Assembly: GCA_900770145.1 (NCBI GenBank)
Contig: CAAGJL010000031.1
Coordinates: 1 to 17,105 of the forward strand
DNA: 17,105 nucleotides
From: Clostridia bacterium
GTDB taxonomy: Bacteria > Bacillota > Clostridia > Oscillospirales > CAG-272
Reading direction: 5' to 3'
Below are positions 1 to 7,058 of this stretch, in pieces; position 1 is the stretch's first letter; each line of letters starts with the position of its first letter. Both the position numbers and the translations under genes were made by a program. The notes under the pieces were generated by a model. That model did no database searches. It was not told where the DNA came from and saw nothing but the letters and a program-made list of their open reading frames with translations.

Positions 1-147
1 CACGACCGCGGGCATATAAAATATGACAAGGGAGCGGTGCGCCGCCGGGGCGAAAAAGAGTCCCTCACGGCGGATGGGATTTGGTTTACCGGGTGCTCCG
101 GCACAAAAGAAAAAGAAGCAAAAAGAAAATGCCAAAAGGGGACGCGA
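1..147. other. Non-coding left edge, no gene recognised
   Basis: No reading frame here has a ribosome binding site and a recognisable product. The stretch is GC-rich up to about 110 and then turns into an A-rich run (about 110-150) that leads into the operon terminator. A very long plus-strand frame opens at 37, but it is the antisense shadow of the minus-strand operon. Confidence 0.6.
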
Positions 148-177
148 AAAGGGGGATTTTTGAAAAAATCCCCCTTT
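148..177 (-). terminator. Hairpin terminator of the fumC-hdr-flx-frd operon
   Basis: This is a near-perfect inverted repeat. An AAAGGGGGATTTTT arm pairs with AAAAATCCCCCTTT across a tiny centre, so the stem is about 12-14 bp. On the minus strand the stem ends in C5 followed by T4, a standard intrinsic terminator layout, about 95 bases past the transporter stop codon. The repeat is symmetric enough to work in both directions. A weaker GC hairpin (202-229, GCGCAC/GTGCGC arms) lies between it and the last gene. Confidence 0.75.
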
Positions 178-270
178 AAAACCCCTAAAAACTTTTACAC
201 AGCGCACGCCATGCTTTCGGTGTGTGCGCCCAAAGCAACGCGTCAGCCGTTCAGCCCCACCGCAGGTGGA

Positions 271-1467
271 TCAGAACATCAGCAAAATCTTTGCCGCCAG
301 CACCACGCACACCAGCGCCACCGGGTAGGTCAGCGCATAGGCGGAGGACACGTCGTCCGTTCCCGCAGTGCTGATCAGAGCGCCGAGCGCAGGGGTAGAG
401 GTCATGCCGCCGGTAATCGAGCCGAGATTGTTGAACACGCTCAGCTTGAACACATATTTGGCAAGCAGGAAGCCGACCAACATCGGCAACAGCGTCATCA
501 GCGCACCGTACAGGAAATACGACACCTTGACGTTGGAAACAAAGTTCACGCCGCCCGGCACGCCCGCGCCGATGAGAAAGAGCACCAGCCCAAGCTCGCG
601 GAAGAATTTCAGCGTGTCTTTGCCGATCCGGCAGTCAATCGGCCCGATATGCCCGAAATGCCCGATCAACAACCCCGCAATCAGCGTTCCGCCCGACGTG
701 CCGAGCGAGAAGTTGATGCCCGGAATTTTGACGGAACCGATCAGGCACCCCAGCGCAATGGCAAGGAAGAACGGGAAAAACCCAAACGGCTCCAACTTCA
801 CGAGTTTGCGCTCAATGGGTTTGACCTCCACGGCGTTTGCCGCCACGAAACTCTCGCGCTCTTTCTCCATATCCACGCGCATAATCTTCGGCACCAGTTG
901 GACGAAAAACACCACGCCGAGCACCCCGAAAAGGTAGGCAATGCCGTAACCGGCGGTCACTGCCGCCTCATCCGCGGCAACCTCTTTTGCGGCGGAAAGC
1001 CCGGGGGTGGAAGTCAGCGCACCGGTCATCAGACCCACCGCCATATCCACGCTCAGCCCCTTGTCGAGGAACGAGCAAAGAAACGCGGTGAGCGACCCGA
1101 CCAGAATCACAATCACGCCCATGCAGATGTACGCCAGCGACTTGCGGTTGAACGTGCGGAAGAATTTCGGCCCCGCAATCAACCCCACCGCCGTAACGAA
1201 CATCGCGGTGCCAAGGCTGGACACAAGGCTGAATTTGGTTTTCAGCCCTGCGTCAAACAGCGTAATGGTGGTACTGCCCACCGTAAAGGAGGGCACAAAG
1301 TTTGCAAGAATCCCGAACAGCAGCGCCACAAGCAACACACCCGCGGTGCCAAGCGAAATTCCCTTGATGGTGATGCCGCCCACAAGATAGCCAAGCGTTG
1401 CAATCACAAAGACGAAGAAAATGATGCCGAGCCAGGAGCCAAGCACCCCGCCAAGATAGTCGATCAT
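271..1467 (-). CDS. AspT/YidE-family membrane transporter lacking the central RCK domains
   Basis: This is a 398-residue polytopic membrane protein built from two related halves of several membrane segments each. Each half carries the duplicated signature of the aspartate:alanine exchanger family: TSTPGLSAA at 152-160 and TSTPALGAL at 356-364. Characterised members (AspT, about 540 residues) have two TrkA-C domains between the halves. Here only a short charged linker (about 196-228) is present, so this is a compact variant. The start ATG is 15 bases after the flavoprotein stop and follows an AAGGGGGAA ribosome binding site. It is the last gene of a fumarate reductase operon, so exchange of a C4 product such as succinate for fumarate, malate or aspartate is a reasonable guess. 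The family is well supported; the substrate is inferred from context only. Confidence 0.8.
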   Translation of the reverse strand: MIDYLGGVLGSWLGIIFFVFVIATLGYLVGGITIKGISLGTAGVLLVALLFGILANFVPSFTVGSTTITLFDAGLKTKFSLVSSLGTAMFVTAVGLIAGPKFFRTFNRKSLAYICMGVIVILVGSLTAFLCSFLDKGLSVDMAVGLMTGALTSTPGLSAAKEVAADEAAVTAGYGIAYLFGVLGVVFFVQLVPKIMRVDMEKERESFVAANAVEVKPIERKLVKLEPFGFFPFFLAIALGCLIGSVKIPGINFSLGTSGGTLIAGLLIGHFGHIGPIDCRIGKDTLKFFRELGLVLFLIGAGVPGGVNFVSNVKVSYFLYGALMTLLPMLVGFLLAKYVFKLSVFNNLGSITGGMTSTPALGALISTAGTDDVSSAYALTYPVALVCVVLAAKILLMF

Positions 1468-1482
1468 GCAGTCAGTTCCCCC

Positions 1483-3099
1483 TTATTTCGCTTCAAACCG
1501 GGGGTTGCCGTGCGTGTAGTGAGGAAGCAGAATCGGGGAGACCTTGTCGGTCCTGACGCCGGCTTCCGCCATTTCTTTGGCAAATGCGGTCACGTGGTCA
1601 AGGTTCAGTTTGCCCACCGTGGTGTTTTTGGCGGTTTTTGCCGCCTCGATGCCCGCCGTTCTGCCGAACACGATGATGTCAAGCAGAGAGTTGCCCATCA
1701 GGCGGTTTTCGCCGTGGATACCGCCCACAGCCTCGCCCGCAACAAACAGGTTTTCCACATCCGACATCGCGTTTGCGGCAATCTTGATGCCGCCGTTCTG
1801 ATAATGGAGCGTGGGATAAACCAGAATCGGCTGTTTGCGCATATCGATGCCGTATTTGAGGTACATCCGCATCATCGCGGGGATGCGCTTTTCAATCGTG
1901 CCCTCTCCGTGAAGCAGTTCGATCATCGGCGAATCCAGCCACACGCCAAAGCCCCCGTCAGGGGTGGCAACACCCTTGTGGCGCGCCTTGCACTCCCGGA
2001 TAATGGAGGCGGCGGCAACGTCACGGGTTTCCAGCGGGTGCATGAACGCCTCGCCCTCGGAGTTGACCAGCATGGCGCCGATGGAACGCACCTTTTCGGT
2101 CACCAGCGCGCCGAAAATCTGGGAGGGATAAGCCACGCCCGTGGGGTGGTATTGCAGGGTATATGCGTAAAGCAGCGGCGCGCCCGCACGATAAGCGAGC
2201 ACCAGTCCGTCCGCCGTGGCGCCGTAGTGGTTGGAGGTGGGGAAGCCCTGATAGTGCATCCGCCCCGCACCGCCGGTGGCGATAATCACGGTTTTTGCGC
2301 GGGCAATCAGAATCTCTTTGGTCTCCATGTTCATCAGCACGGCGCCCGCCGCCCTGCCGTTTTCGTCCTTGATAATTTCAATGGCGGAGGTAAAGTCCAC
2401 CACCGGAATTCCGCGGTTGATGACCTCGTCGCGCAACACCCGCATGATCTCGGCGCCGGAGTAGTCCTTTGCCGCGTGCATTCTCTTGCGGGAGGTGCCG
2501 CCGCCGTGAGTGGTGATCATGGTACCGTCCGGCTCCTTGTCAAACATCACGCCGAGGTCGTTGAGCCATTTGACGGCAATCGGACCCTCGGTCACCAGTT
2601 TTTCCAGCAGTTCGGGTACGTTTTTGAAGTGACCGCCGCCCAGTGCGTCCAGGTAGTGAATCGCGGGGCTGTCGCCCTCTTTGTCCGCCGCCTGAATACC
2701 GCCCTCTGCCATCATGGTATTGGCGTCGCCATGGCGGAGTTTGGTCACGATCATCACGTCGGCGCCGTTTTCATGCGCCATAATTGCCGCGGCAGAGCCG
2801 GCACCGCCGCCGCCGATCACCAGCACGTCCACGTCGTAATCCGGGGCGGAAAGGTCCACGGTTGCGGGGTTGACGCGGCTGTTTGCCTGCAGAATATCCG
2901 CCAGTTCCAGCGGCACCTTCTCGCCCTTGTTGGGTCCGATTTTCAGCGTGGCAAACTGAGAAGCGATATGATCGGGATGAAACTCGGCAAGCAGCGCTTC
3001 CTTTTCATCCGCAGTCATCCGGCGGGGCTCCACGCCAAGGCGCGAGGCCCTTGTTGCTTCCACCTTTTTGATGGATTCCAGCATTTCCTGTGTATACAT
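1483..3099 (-). CDS. frdA: Fumarate reductase flavoprotein subunit (soluble, TfrA-like)
   Basis: This 538-residue FAD protein of the succinate dehydrogenase/fumarate reductase family is predicted to reduce fumarate to succinate in the cytoplasm. The FAD dinucleotide motif GGGGAG is at 96-101. Active-site landmarks are all present: HPTG with H318, T334-E335, R359 in TRDVAAAS, H432 in LHYQNGGI, and R466 in GENRLMGNS. Three things are unusual. About 88 residues precede the usual family start. The position of the His that binds FAD covalently in membrane-bound FrdA is Asn127 (ANTMMAEGG), so FAD is probably non-covalent. The C-terminal domain is short, about 55 residues after the last FAD-binding motif. 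The gene lies 15 bases after the Fe-S subunit behind a GGAGGGG site. No membrane anchor gene follows. L-aspartate oxidase is the main alternative, but the Fe-S partner and fumC argue for fumarate reductase. Confidence 0.87.
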   Translation of the reverse strand: MYTQEMLESIKKVEATRASRLGVEPRRMTADEKEALLAEFHPDHIASQFATLKIGPNKGEKVPLELADILQANSRVNPATVDLSAPDYDVDVLVIGGGGAGSAAAIMAHENGADVMIVTKLRHGDANTMMAEGGIQAADKEGDSPAIHYLDALGGGHFKNVPELLEKLVTEGPIAVKWLNDLGVMFDKEPDGTMITTHGGGTSRKRMHAAKDYSGAEIMRVLRDEVINRGIPVVDFTSAIEIIKDENGRAAGAVLMNMETKEILIARAKTVIIATGGAGRMHYQGFPTSNHYGATADGLVLAYRAGAPLLYAYTLQYHPTGVAYPSQIFGALVTEKVRSIGAMLVNSEGEAFMHPLETRDVAAASIIRECKARHKGVATPDGGFGVWLDSPMIELLHGEGTIEKRIPAMMRMYLKYGIDMRKQPILVYPTLHYQNGGIKIAANAMSDVENLFVAGEAVGGIHGENRLMGNSLLDIIVFGRTAGIEAAKTAKNTTVGKLNLDHVTAFAKEMAEAGVRTDKVSPILLPHYTHGNPRFEAK

Positions 3100-3114
3100 T
3101 GTGCGCTCCCCTCC

Positions 3115-3792
3115 TTACTTCTCGATGACGCGGTTGTTGTAAAGCTCTTTGAGTTCTTCCAGCGGTTTCTGCATCAGGCTTTCGATCAGCGCCTTGTAAT
3201 CGCCGTGCAGAATCTCCTCTACCCGCTTTTCCAGATGTTCGGAGCGGGGGGCGATGTACTTGCCGGTCAGCCGGCGCGCCAGCAGCGCCACCTGCGGATG
3301 GCTGATGCCTGCGGGACATCTCGACGAGCAGACGCCGCACATCACGCAGTCAAAGGAAGCCTCCGCGCACTTTTCGTACTCGCCGCGCTGAGCGTAGGCG
3401 ATGTACTGCATCACGTTCAGCCCCTGGGTGCACGCCTTGGTGCAGGCGTTACAGCCCACGCAGGCGTAAATCTCGGGATAGAGTTGCATCATAATCTGCT
3501 CGGTGGGTTTGATTTTCTCAATATCAAACGGCTTTTTCACCAGCGGGAAGAACGGCAGGGTTGCCACATACATATTGTCCACCACCTGCGTCTGGCAGGC
3601 AAGACAGGCGTGAAGCTCGGTATCCCCTTTCACGCGGTAAATCGTGGCGCACGCGCCGCAGAAGCCGCAACGGCATCCGCACCCGCGCACCAGTTGGTAG
3701 CCGGCGTATTCCATCGCGCCCATGATGGTAAGACTGGCGGGCACTTCATACTGCTTGCCCATCAGATAAATGTGAATCATATTCTGTTCCAT
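3115..3792 (-). CDS. frdB: Fumarate reductase iron-sulfur subunit without CCG domain
   Basis: This 225-residue electron-transfer subunit links the donor complex to the flavoprotein. The N-terminal half is an SdhB-like [2Fe-2S] fold with ligands C40, C45, C48 and C66. The second half has two complete [4Fe-4S] motifs, C111/C114/C117/C121 and C149/C152/C155/C159. Classical quinone-linked FrdB/SdhB has one [3Fe-4S] cluster in this region, so the layout is closer to the thiol:fumarate reductase subunit TfrB or to HdrC. Methanogen TfrB is about twice as long because it carries a C-terminal HdrB-like cysteine domain, and that domain is absent here. The start ATG at 3792 follows an AAGGAGA site; M5 is a possible alternative start. 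It lies 18 bases after flxA. Confidence 0.85.
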   Translation of the reverse strand: MEQNMIHIYLMGKQYEVPASLTIMGAMEYAGYQLVRGCGCRCGFCGACATIYRVKGDTELHACLACQTQVVDNMYVATLPFFPLVKKPFDIEKIKPTEQIMMQLYPEIYACVGCNACTKACTQGLNVMQYIAYAQRGEYEKCAEASFDCVMCGVCSSRCPAGISHPQVALLARRLTGKYIAPRSEHLEKRVEEILHGDYKALIESLMQKPLEELKELYNNRVIEK

Positions 3793-3810
3793 TTTTGTGC
3801 TGTCTCCTTA

Positions 3811-4638
3811 TCAGTATTCATTGGGAAGCGCGTCCAGTTCGTCAAACCGGAAGACGGGGCCGTCCTTGCAGACGTACTTGCTGCCGATATTGCAGCGCCC
3901 GCACTTGCCGATCCCGCATTTCATCCGCAACTCCATGGTGGTGTAGATCCGGGTCTTGTCAAAGCCCAGTTCCATCAGCCCTTGCAGAGTGAATTTGATC
4001 ATGATGGGAGGCCCGCACATCAGGACGGTCTTTTTCACGTCCGGGGCAAGTTCCTTGACGTAGTTCGGCACAAAGCCGACGTGCCCGTCCCAGCCCTCCT
4101 GCTCGCGGTCAATGGTCAGGTGCACGTGAAAATCTTCGGTCTTTTCCCATTCCTCCACGATTTCGCGGTAGTCCACCAGGTCGTCCTTGGAGCGGGAGCC
4201 GTACACGATATCCACAGTGCCGTATTTCTCGCGGTTATCCCGCACGTAATTGATGACGGAGCGCAAGGGCGCGAGGCCGATACCGCCCGCCACAAACAGC
4301 AGATCCTTGCCGGCAAGCTCGTCATCCACGGGGAAGGGGCGCCCGTAAGGGCCTCTCACCGTGATGCACTGCCCCACTTCCATCGCGTGCAGCCATTCGG
4401 TCAGGCACCCGCATTTCTTGACGCTGAACTCCATATACTCCCTGTTGGTCGGCGAGGAGGTAATGGAAATCATCGCTTCGCTGATGCCGGGCACCGAAAG
4501 CATGGCGCACTGCCCGGGGCGGTGGTCAAACGGCTTTTTGCCGTCTGGCGTGACCACGCGGAAGGTTTTCACATCGGGAGTATCCTGCCGGATGTCAATG
4601 ACCTTACAGACCACAGGAATCAATGTCTCGTTATTCAT
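3811..4638 (-). CDS. flxA: FlxA-like NAD(H)/FAD oxidoreductase subunit
   Basis: This 275-residue member of the ferredoxin-NADP reductase superfamily resembles sulfhydrogenase gamma and PyrK. It is the presumed NADH entry point of the complex. An N-terminal FAD-binding barrel (RPGQ at 40-43, SITSSP at 58-63) is followed by an NAD-binding domain (AGGIGLAPL around 117-125, CGPPIM at 208-213). The C-terminal [2Fe-2S] motif has C241, C246, C249 and C257. Its ATG overlaps the end of flxB by 8 bases, so translation is probably coupled. FlxABCD-HdrABC of Desulfovibrio vulgaris is an NADH dehydrogenase/heterodisulfide reductase; assignment as FlxA rests on domain order and on its place beside flxBCD and hdrABC. 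Confidence 0.85.
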   Translation of the reverse strand: MNNETLIPVVCKVIDIRQDTPDVKTFRVVTPDGKKPFDHRPGQCAMLSVPGISEAMISITSSPTNREYMEFSVKKCGCLTEWLHAMEVGQCITVRGPYGRPFPVDDELAGKDLLFVAGGIGLAPLRSVINYVRDNREKYGTVDIVYGSRSKDDLVDYREIVEEWEKTEDFHVHLTIDREQEGWDGHVGFVPNYVKELAPDVKKTVLMCGPPIMIKFTLQGLMELGFDKTRIYTTMELRMKCGIGKCGRCNIGSKYVCKDGPVFRFDELDALPNEY

Positions 4639-5659
4639 GACTCTTCCCCCCCAACGTTTTCATCACTTTGACGATGTTCATCGAGATCGGGCACCCGATA
4701 AGGCACCGCCCGCAACCCACACAACCGAATACCCCGCCGTTGTTTTCGGGATAGTAGACCAGTTTGTGCATAAAGCGCTGGCGGAACCGCTCCAACTGCG
4801 TGGGGCGGGGCTGACCCGCGGACATCTTCGTGAAATCGGAATACATACAGGAATCCCAGCACCGGAAGCGCTTGATTCCGTGCCCGGTGTCAAAATCCCG
4901 GATGTCATAGCACTGGCAGGTGGGGCAATGGAACGTGCAACTGCCGCACCCGAGGCACGCCTCGGAAAGCGTTTTCCACTCCGGGCGGTCAAAAAGCTCT
5001 TTGGTCAGCCCCCCGCCGAAGCCATCGGCGGTGAGCGTTGCCAGCGGCATTTTCGCCTGAACCGCTTTCACGGTGGCGCGCTGTTCCTCCACGGCGGCGG
5101 CGTCCTTTTCGGAAAGCAGATCGCCCGCGGCGGCAAGCAGAGCCTCGCCCTTTTCGGTGTTCGCCCGGAAAAAGAACCCTTCCCCGGTCTCCCACGCGGT
5201 CACATCGCCCGCGGGGTCCGTGGCGTCAATGCCGAACACGTGGCAAAAACAACTCTCGCCGGGGCGCGTGCAGGCAACGGTAATGACGGTGCCGTGCGAC
5301 CGGCGGTTCTGATAATAGGTGTCCACGGGATTTGCGAGATACACGCTGTCGAGAATATCAAAACTCCGTGCGTCGCAGGCGCGCACGCCGAACAGCACAA
5401 AATCCTCACATTCTTTTCTTGTGTCCTCTATCGTGATGTTCTTCCCTTCCATTTTGAAATCCATCAGGTTTTCGGTCTGGGGGAAGAAAAAGTCCTTTGC
5501 GGAGCGCACGGTGTTGAGGTTGCGCGCGTATTCCGCGCCCTCGCGCCACTCTTTATAAGCGGCTTTGCCGTTCTCCTGCTTTTGCGGCAGGTACAGCGTC
5601 TCTTTTTCCGCAATTTTCGCGAAAAAGGCGGAAAGCGTTTCTTTGTTCAGAAATTTCAT
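4631..5659 (-). CDS. flxB: FlxB-like iron-sulfur subunit (HydB/sulfhydrogenase-beta type)
   Basis: This 342-residue protein passes electrons between the NADH subunit and the rest of the Flx module. The N-terminal domain has the family pattern GVRACDARSFDILD (91-104) and a cysteine group C130/C137/C139. The C-terminal ferredoxin domain carries C235/C238/C241/C245 and C313/C316/C319/C323, enough for two [4Fe-4S] clusters. Extra cysteines C248, C250, C267 and C271 (the WDSC box, 268-271) match what I recall of the HydB family. The start codon overlaps the flxC stop as ATGA. The B versus C label follows the D. vulgaris convention and may differ between authors. Confidence 0.82.
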   Translation of the reverse strand: MKFLNKETLSAFFAKIAEKETLYLPQKQENGKAAYKEWREGAEYARNLNTVRSAKDFFFPQTENLMDFKMEGKNITIEDTRKECEDFVLFGVRACDARSFDILDSVYLANPVDTYYQNRRSHGTVITVACTRPGESCFCHVFGIDATDPAGDVTAWETGEGFFFRANTEKGEALLAAAGDLLSEKDAAAVEEQRATVKAVQAKMPLATLTADGFGGGLTKELFDRPEWKTLSEACLGCGSCTFHCPTCQCYDIRDFDTGHGIKRFRCWDSCMYSDFTKMSAGQPRPTQLERFRQRFMHKLVYYPENNGGVFGCVGCGRCLIGCPISMNIVKVMKTLGGKSHE

Positions 5660-6630
5660 TGTTTTCCACCTCCCACAGCGGCGCCGGGCTCAATGTCGTT
5701 TTGCCGATAAGTGCCAAGCGGCGGCTTGGTCTCGGTGTCCGCGCCCGCCTGATAGTCCCCGTAGAAACGGTTGATATCCAGGATAAACTTGCGGTTGAGC
5801 AGGTGAAGCGGAATGTGTTGCGGGCACACGCGGGAGCACTCGCCGCAGTCGGTACATCTGCCCGCCACATGGAATGCGCGGATGATATGGAACATGCTCT
5901 CCTCAAAGGAGTTGACCGCCGCCTTCTGCGCCACGCCGGAATTCGGGTTGTCGAACACGCACTGCTCGCAGGTGCAGGCGGGACATACGTTGCGGCAGGC
6001 GTTGCAACGGATGCAGCGCGAAAGCTCGTTCTGCCAGAACGCGTATCTCTCGTCCGGAGTCATTGCCTCCAGTTTTTCCACCATATCAAAGCGGTTGCAG
6101 TCCTCTATCCACTCGCCGTCCTCGCCGATCAGCTCGTCATACACCACGTGTTTCTTGCTCTTGCAGGCAAGGCAACGGTCGGCGGTGACGTCCGCGGCTT
6201 TGACGGTCTTGTTGCCGTACACGGTCTCCACGGTGTACTCCCCGTTTTTCATCACGATGCCCGTGATGCCGGAAAGCCCCATTGCCGTCAGTTTTTCCAC
6301 ATCGGCTTTGCCGTAGCACTCGATGCCGATCACGTACACCATCTCACGCTTGATGCGGTGTTCGCTCAGCAGTTCGTTGAAACTGTACGTATCGCACGGC
6401 TTGAGAAAGATCGCGATCCTGCCCCCCGCCCTGCATTCTTTGACTAAGTATTTCGACAGGTTTGCCCCGCAGAAATCATTGTAGACAAAGTGTGCCTTCA
6501 CTTCCTCCGGGGTGCGGAACACCGCCGGGGTCATATCATACGCAAACTCGCCCGCCGCCCAGCCGAGCACACGGTCTACCGTGCCGGCTTCGAGGAGTTC
6601 CACGGCGCGTTTTTCCATTACTTCTTGCAT
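5656..6630 (-). CDS. flxC: FlxC-like iron-sulfur subunit with FrhB-like domain
   Basis: This 324-residue protein has an N-terminal half resembling coenzyme F420 hydrogenase/dehydrogenase beta proteins (LKPCDTYSFNELL at 77-89, then YVIGIECYG at 99-107). Its C-terminal ferredoxin domain has ligands C206/C209/C212/C216 and C259/C262/C265/C269, for two [4Fe-4S] clusters. C153 and C156 form a further CxxC pair. I place the start at the ATG ending at 6630, because a GGAGGA site precedes it and the start overlaps the flxD end by only 13 bases. The open frame continues upstream to 6732, but that extension would lie inside flxD and shows no family features. It is part of the Flx electron-input module; its precise partner is not visible from sequence. 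Confidence 0.82.
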   Translation of the reverse strand: MQEVMEKRAVELLEAGTVDRVLGWAAGEFAYDMTPAVFRTPEEVKAHFVYNDFCGANLSKYLVKECRAGGRIAIFLKPCDTYSFNELLSEHRIKREMVYVIGIECYGKADVEKLTAMGLSGITGIVMKNGEYTVETVYGNKTVKAADVTADRCLACKSKKHVVYDELIGEDGEWIEDCNRFDMVEKLEAMTPDERYAFWQNELSRCIRCNACRNVCPACTCEQCVFDNPNSGVAQKAAVNSFEESMFHIIRAFHVAGRCTDCGECSRVCPQHIPLHLLNRKFILDINRFYGDYQAGADTETKPPLGTYRQNDIEPGAAVGGGKQ

Positions 6631-7058
6631 CGTAAGTCCTCCAGTCTCTTGTTCTCGCCCAGCGCGGCAACGGTTTCGCAGAATTCGTTCATGGTTTTGG
6701 AGAATTTGGCGCCCTCCGCGGCGGAAATCCACTCCACTCGGGTGCGCTCTTTTTCAATGCCGAGGTAATCCAGCATCGAGAACAGCAGTGCCATCCGGCG
6801 GCGCGCAAAGTAGTTGCCGCTGGTGTAGTGGCAGTCCCCGGGGTGGCAACCGGCGATGATTACGCCGTCCGCCCCGCGCTGAAATGCCCGCAGTACAAAC
6901 ATCGGGTTCACGCGGCAGGAGCAGGGCACCCGGATGACCTTGACCTCTGCGGGGTAGGAAAGACGGGAGGAGCCCGCCAGGTCCCCCCCGGCGTAGGAAC
7001 ACCAGTTGCAGCAGAACGCCACGATTTTCGGTTTATATCCGGTTTCGTTTACTTGCAT
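6618..7058 (-). CDS. flxD: FlxD/MvhD-type [2Fe-2S] adaptor to HdrA
   Basis: This 146-residue protein of the methyl-viologen hydrogenase delta family (MvhD, FlxD) hands electrons from the input module to HdrA. It has the family blocks FCCNWCSYAG (15-24), IRVPCSCRVNP (42-52), GADGVIIAGCHPGDCHY (62-78) and the RR pair near 87. Likely cluster ligands are among C16, C17, C20, C46, C70 and C75. C48 takes the place of the Gly usual in the CSGR block. The ATG overlaps the hdrA stop by 10 bases with a GGAGGT site upstream. In some lineages MvhD is fused to HdrA; here it is a separate gene. Confidence 0.92.
   Translation of the reverse strand: MQVNETGYKPKIVAFCCNWCSYAGGDLAGSSRLSYPAEVKVIRVPCSCRVNPMFVLRAFQRGADGVIIAGCHPGDCHYTSGNYFARRRMALLFSMLDYLGIEKERTRVEWISAAEGAKFSKTMNEFCETVAALGENKRLEDLRCKK

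Noticed and set aside
202..229. Hairpin as the main operon terminator
   Set aside because: Its stem is interrupted and it is not directly followed by a T-run. The hairpin at 148-177 is much stronger and has the T-run.
1483..3099. L-aspartate oxidase (NadB) as identity of the flavoprotein
   Set aside because: Non-covalent FAD would fit, but no nadA or nadC is adjacent. A dedicated Fe-S subunit, fumarase and Flx-Hdr donor modules surround it, which points to fumarate reduction.
37..4671. A 1544-codon open frame on the plus strand
   Set aside because: It runs antisense to the transporter, frdA, frdB and flxA, all with clear families and ribosome binding sites. Its product is His/Arg/Gly-rich and resembles no family, as expected of a shadow frame in GC-rich DNA.
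6631..6732. N-terminal extension of flxC by 34 residues
   Set aside because: It lies inside flxD and lacks family features. A GGAGGA site precedes the internal ATG at 6630.
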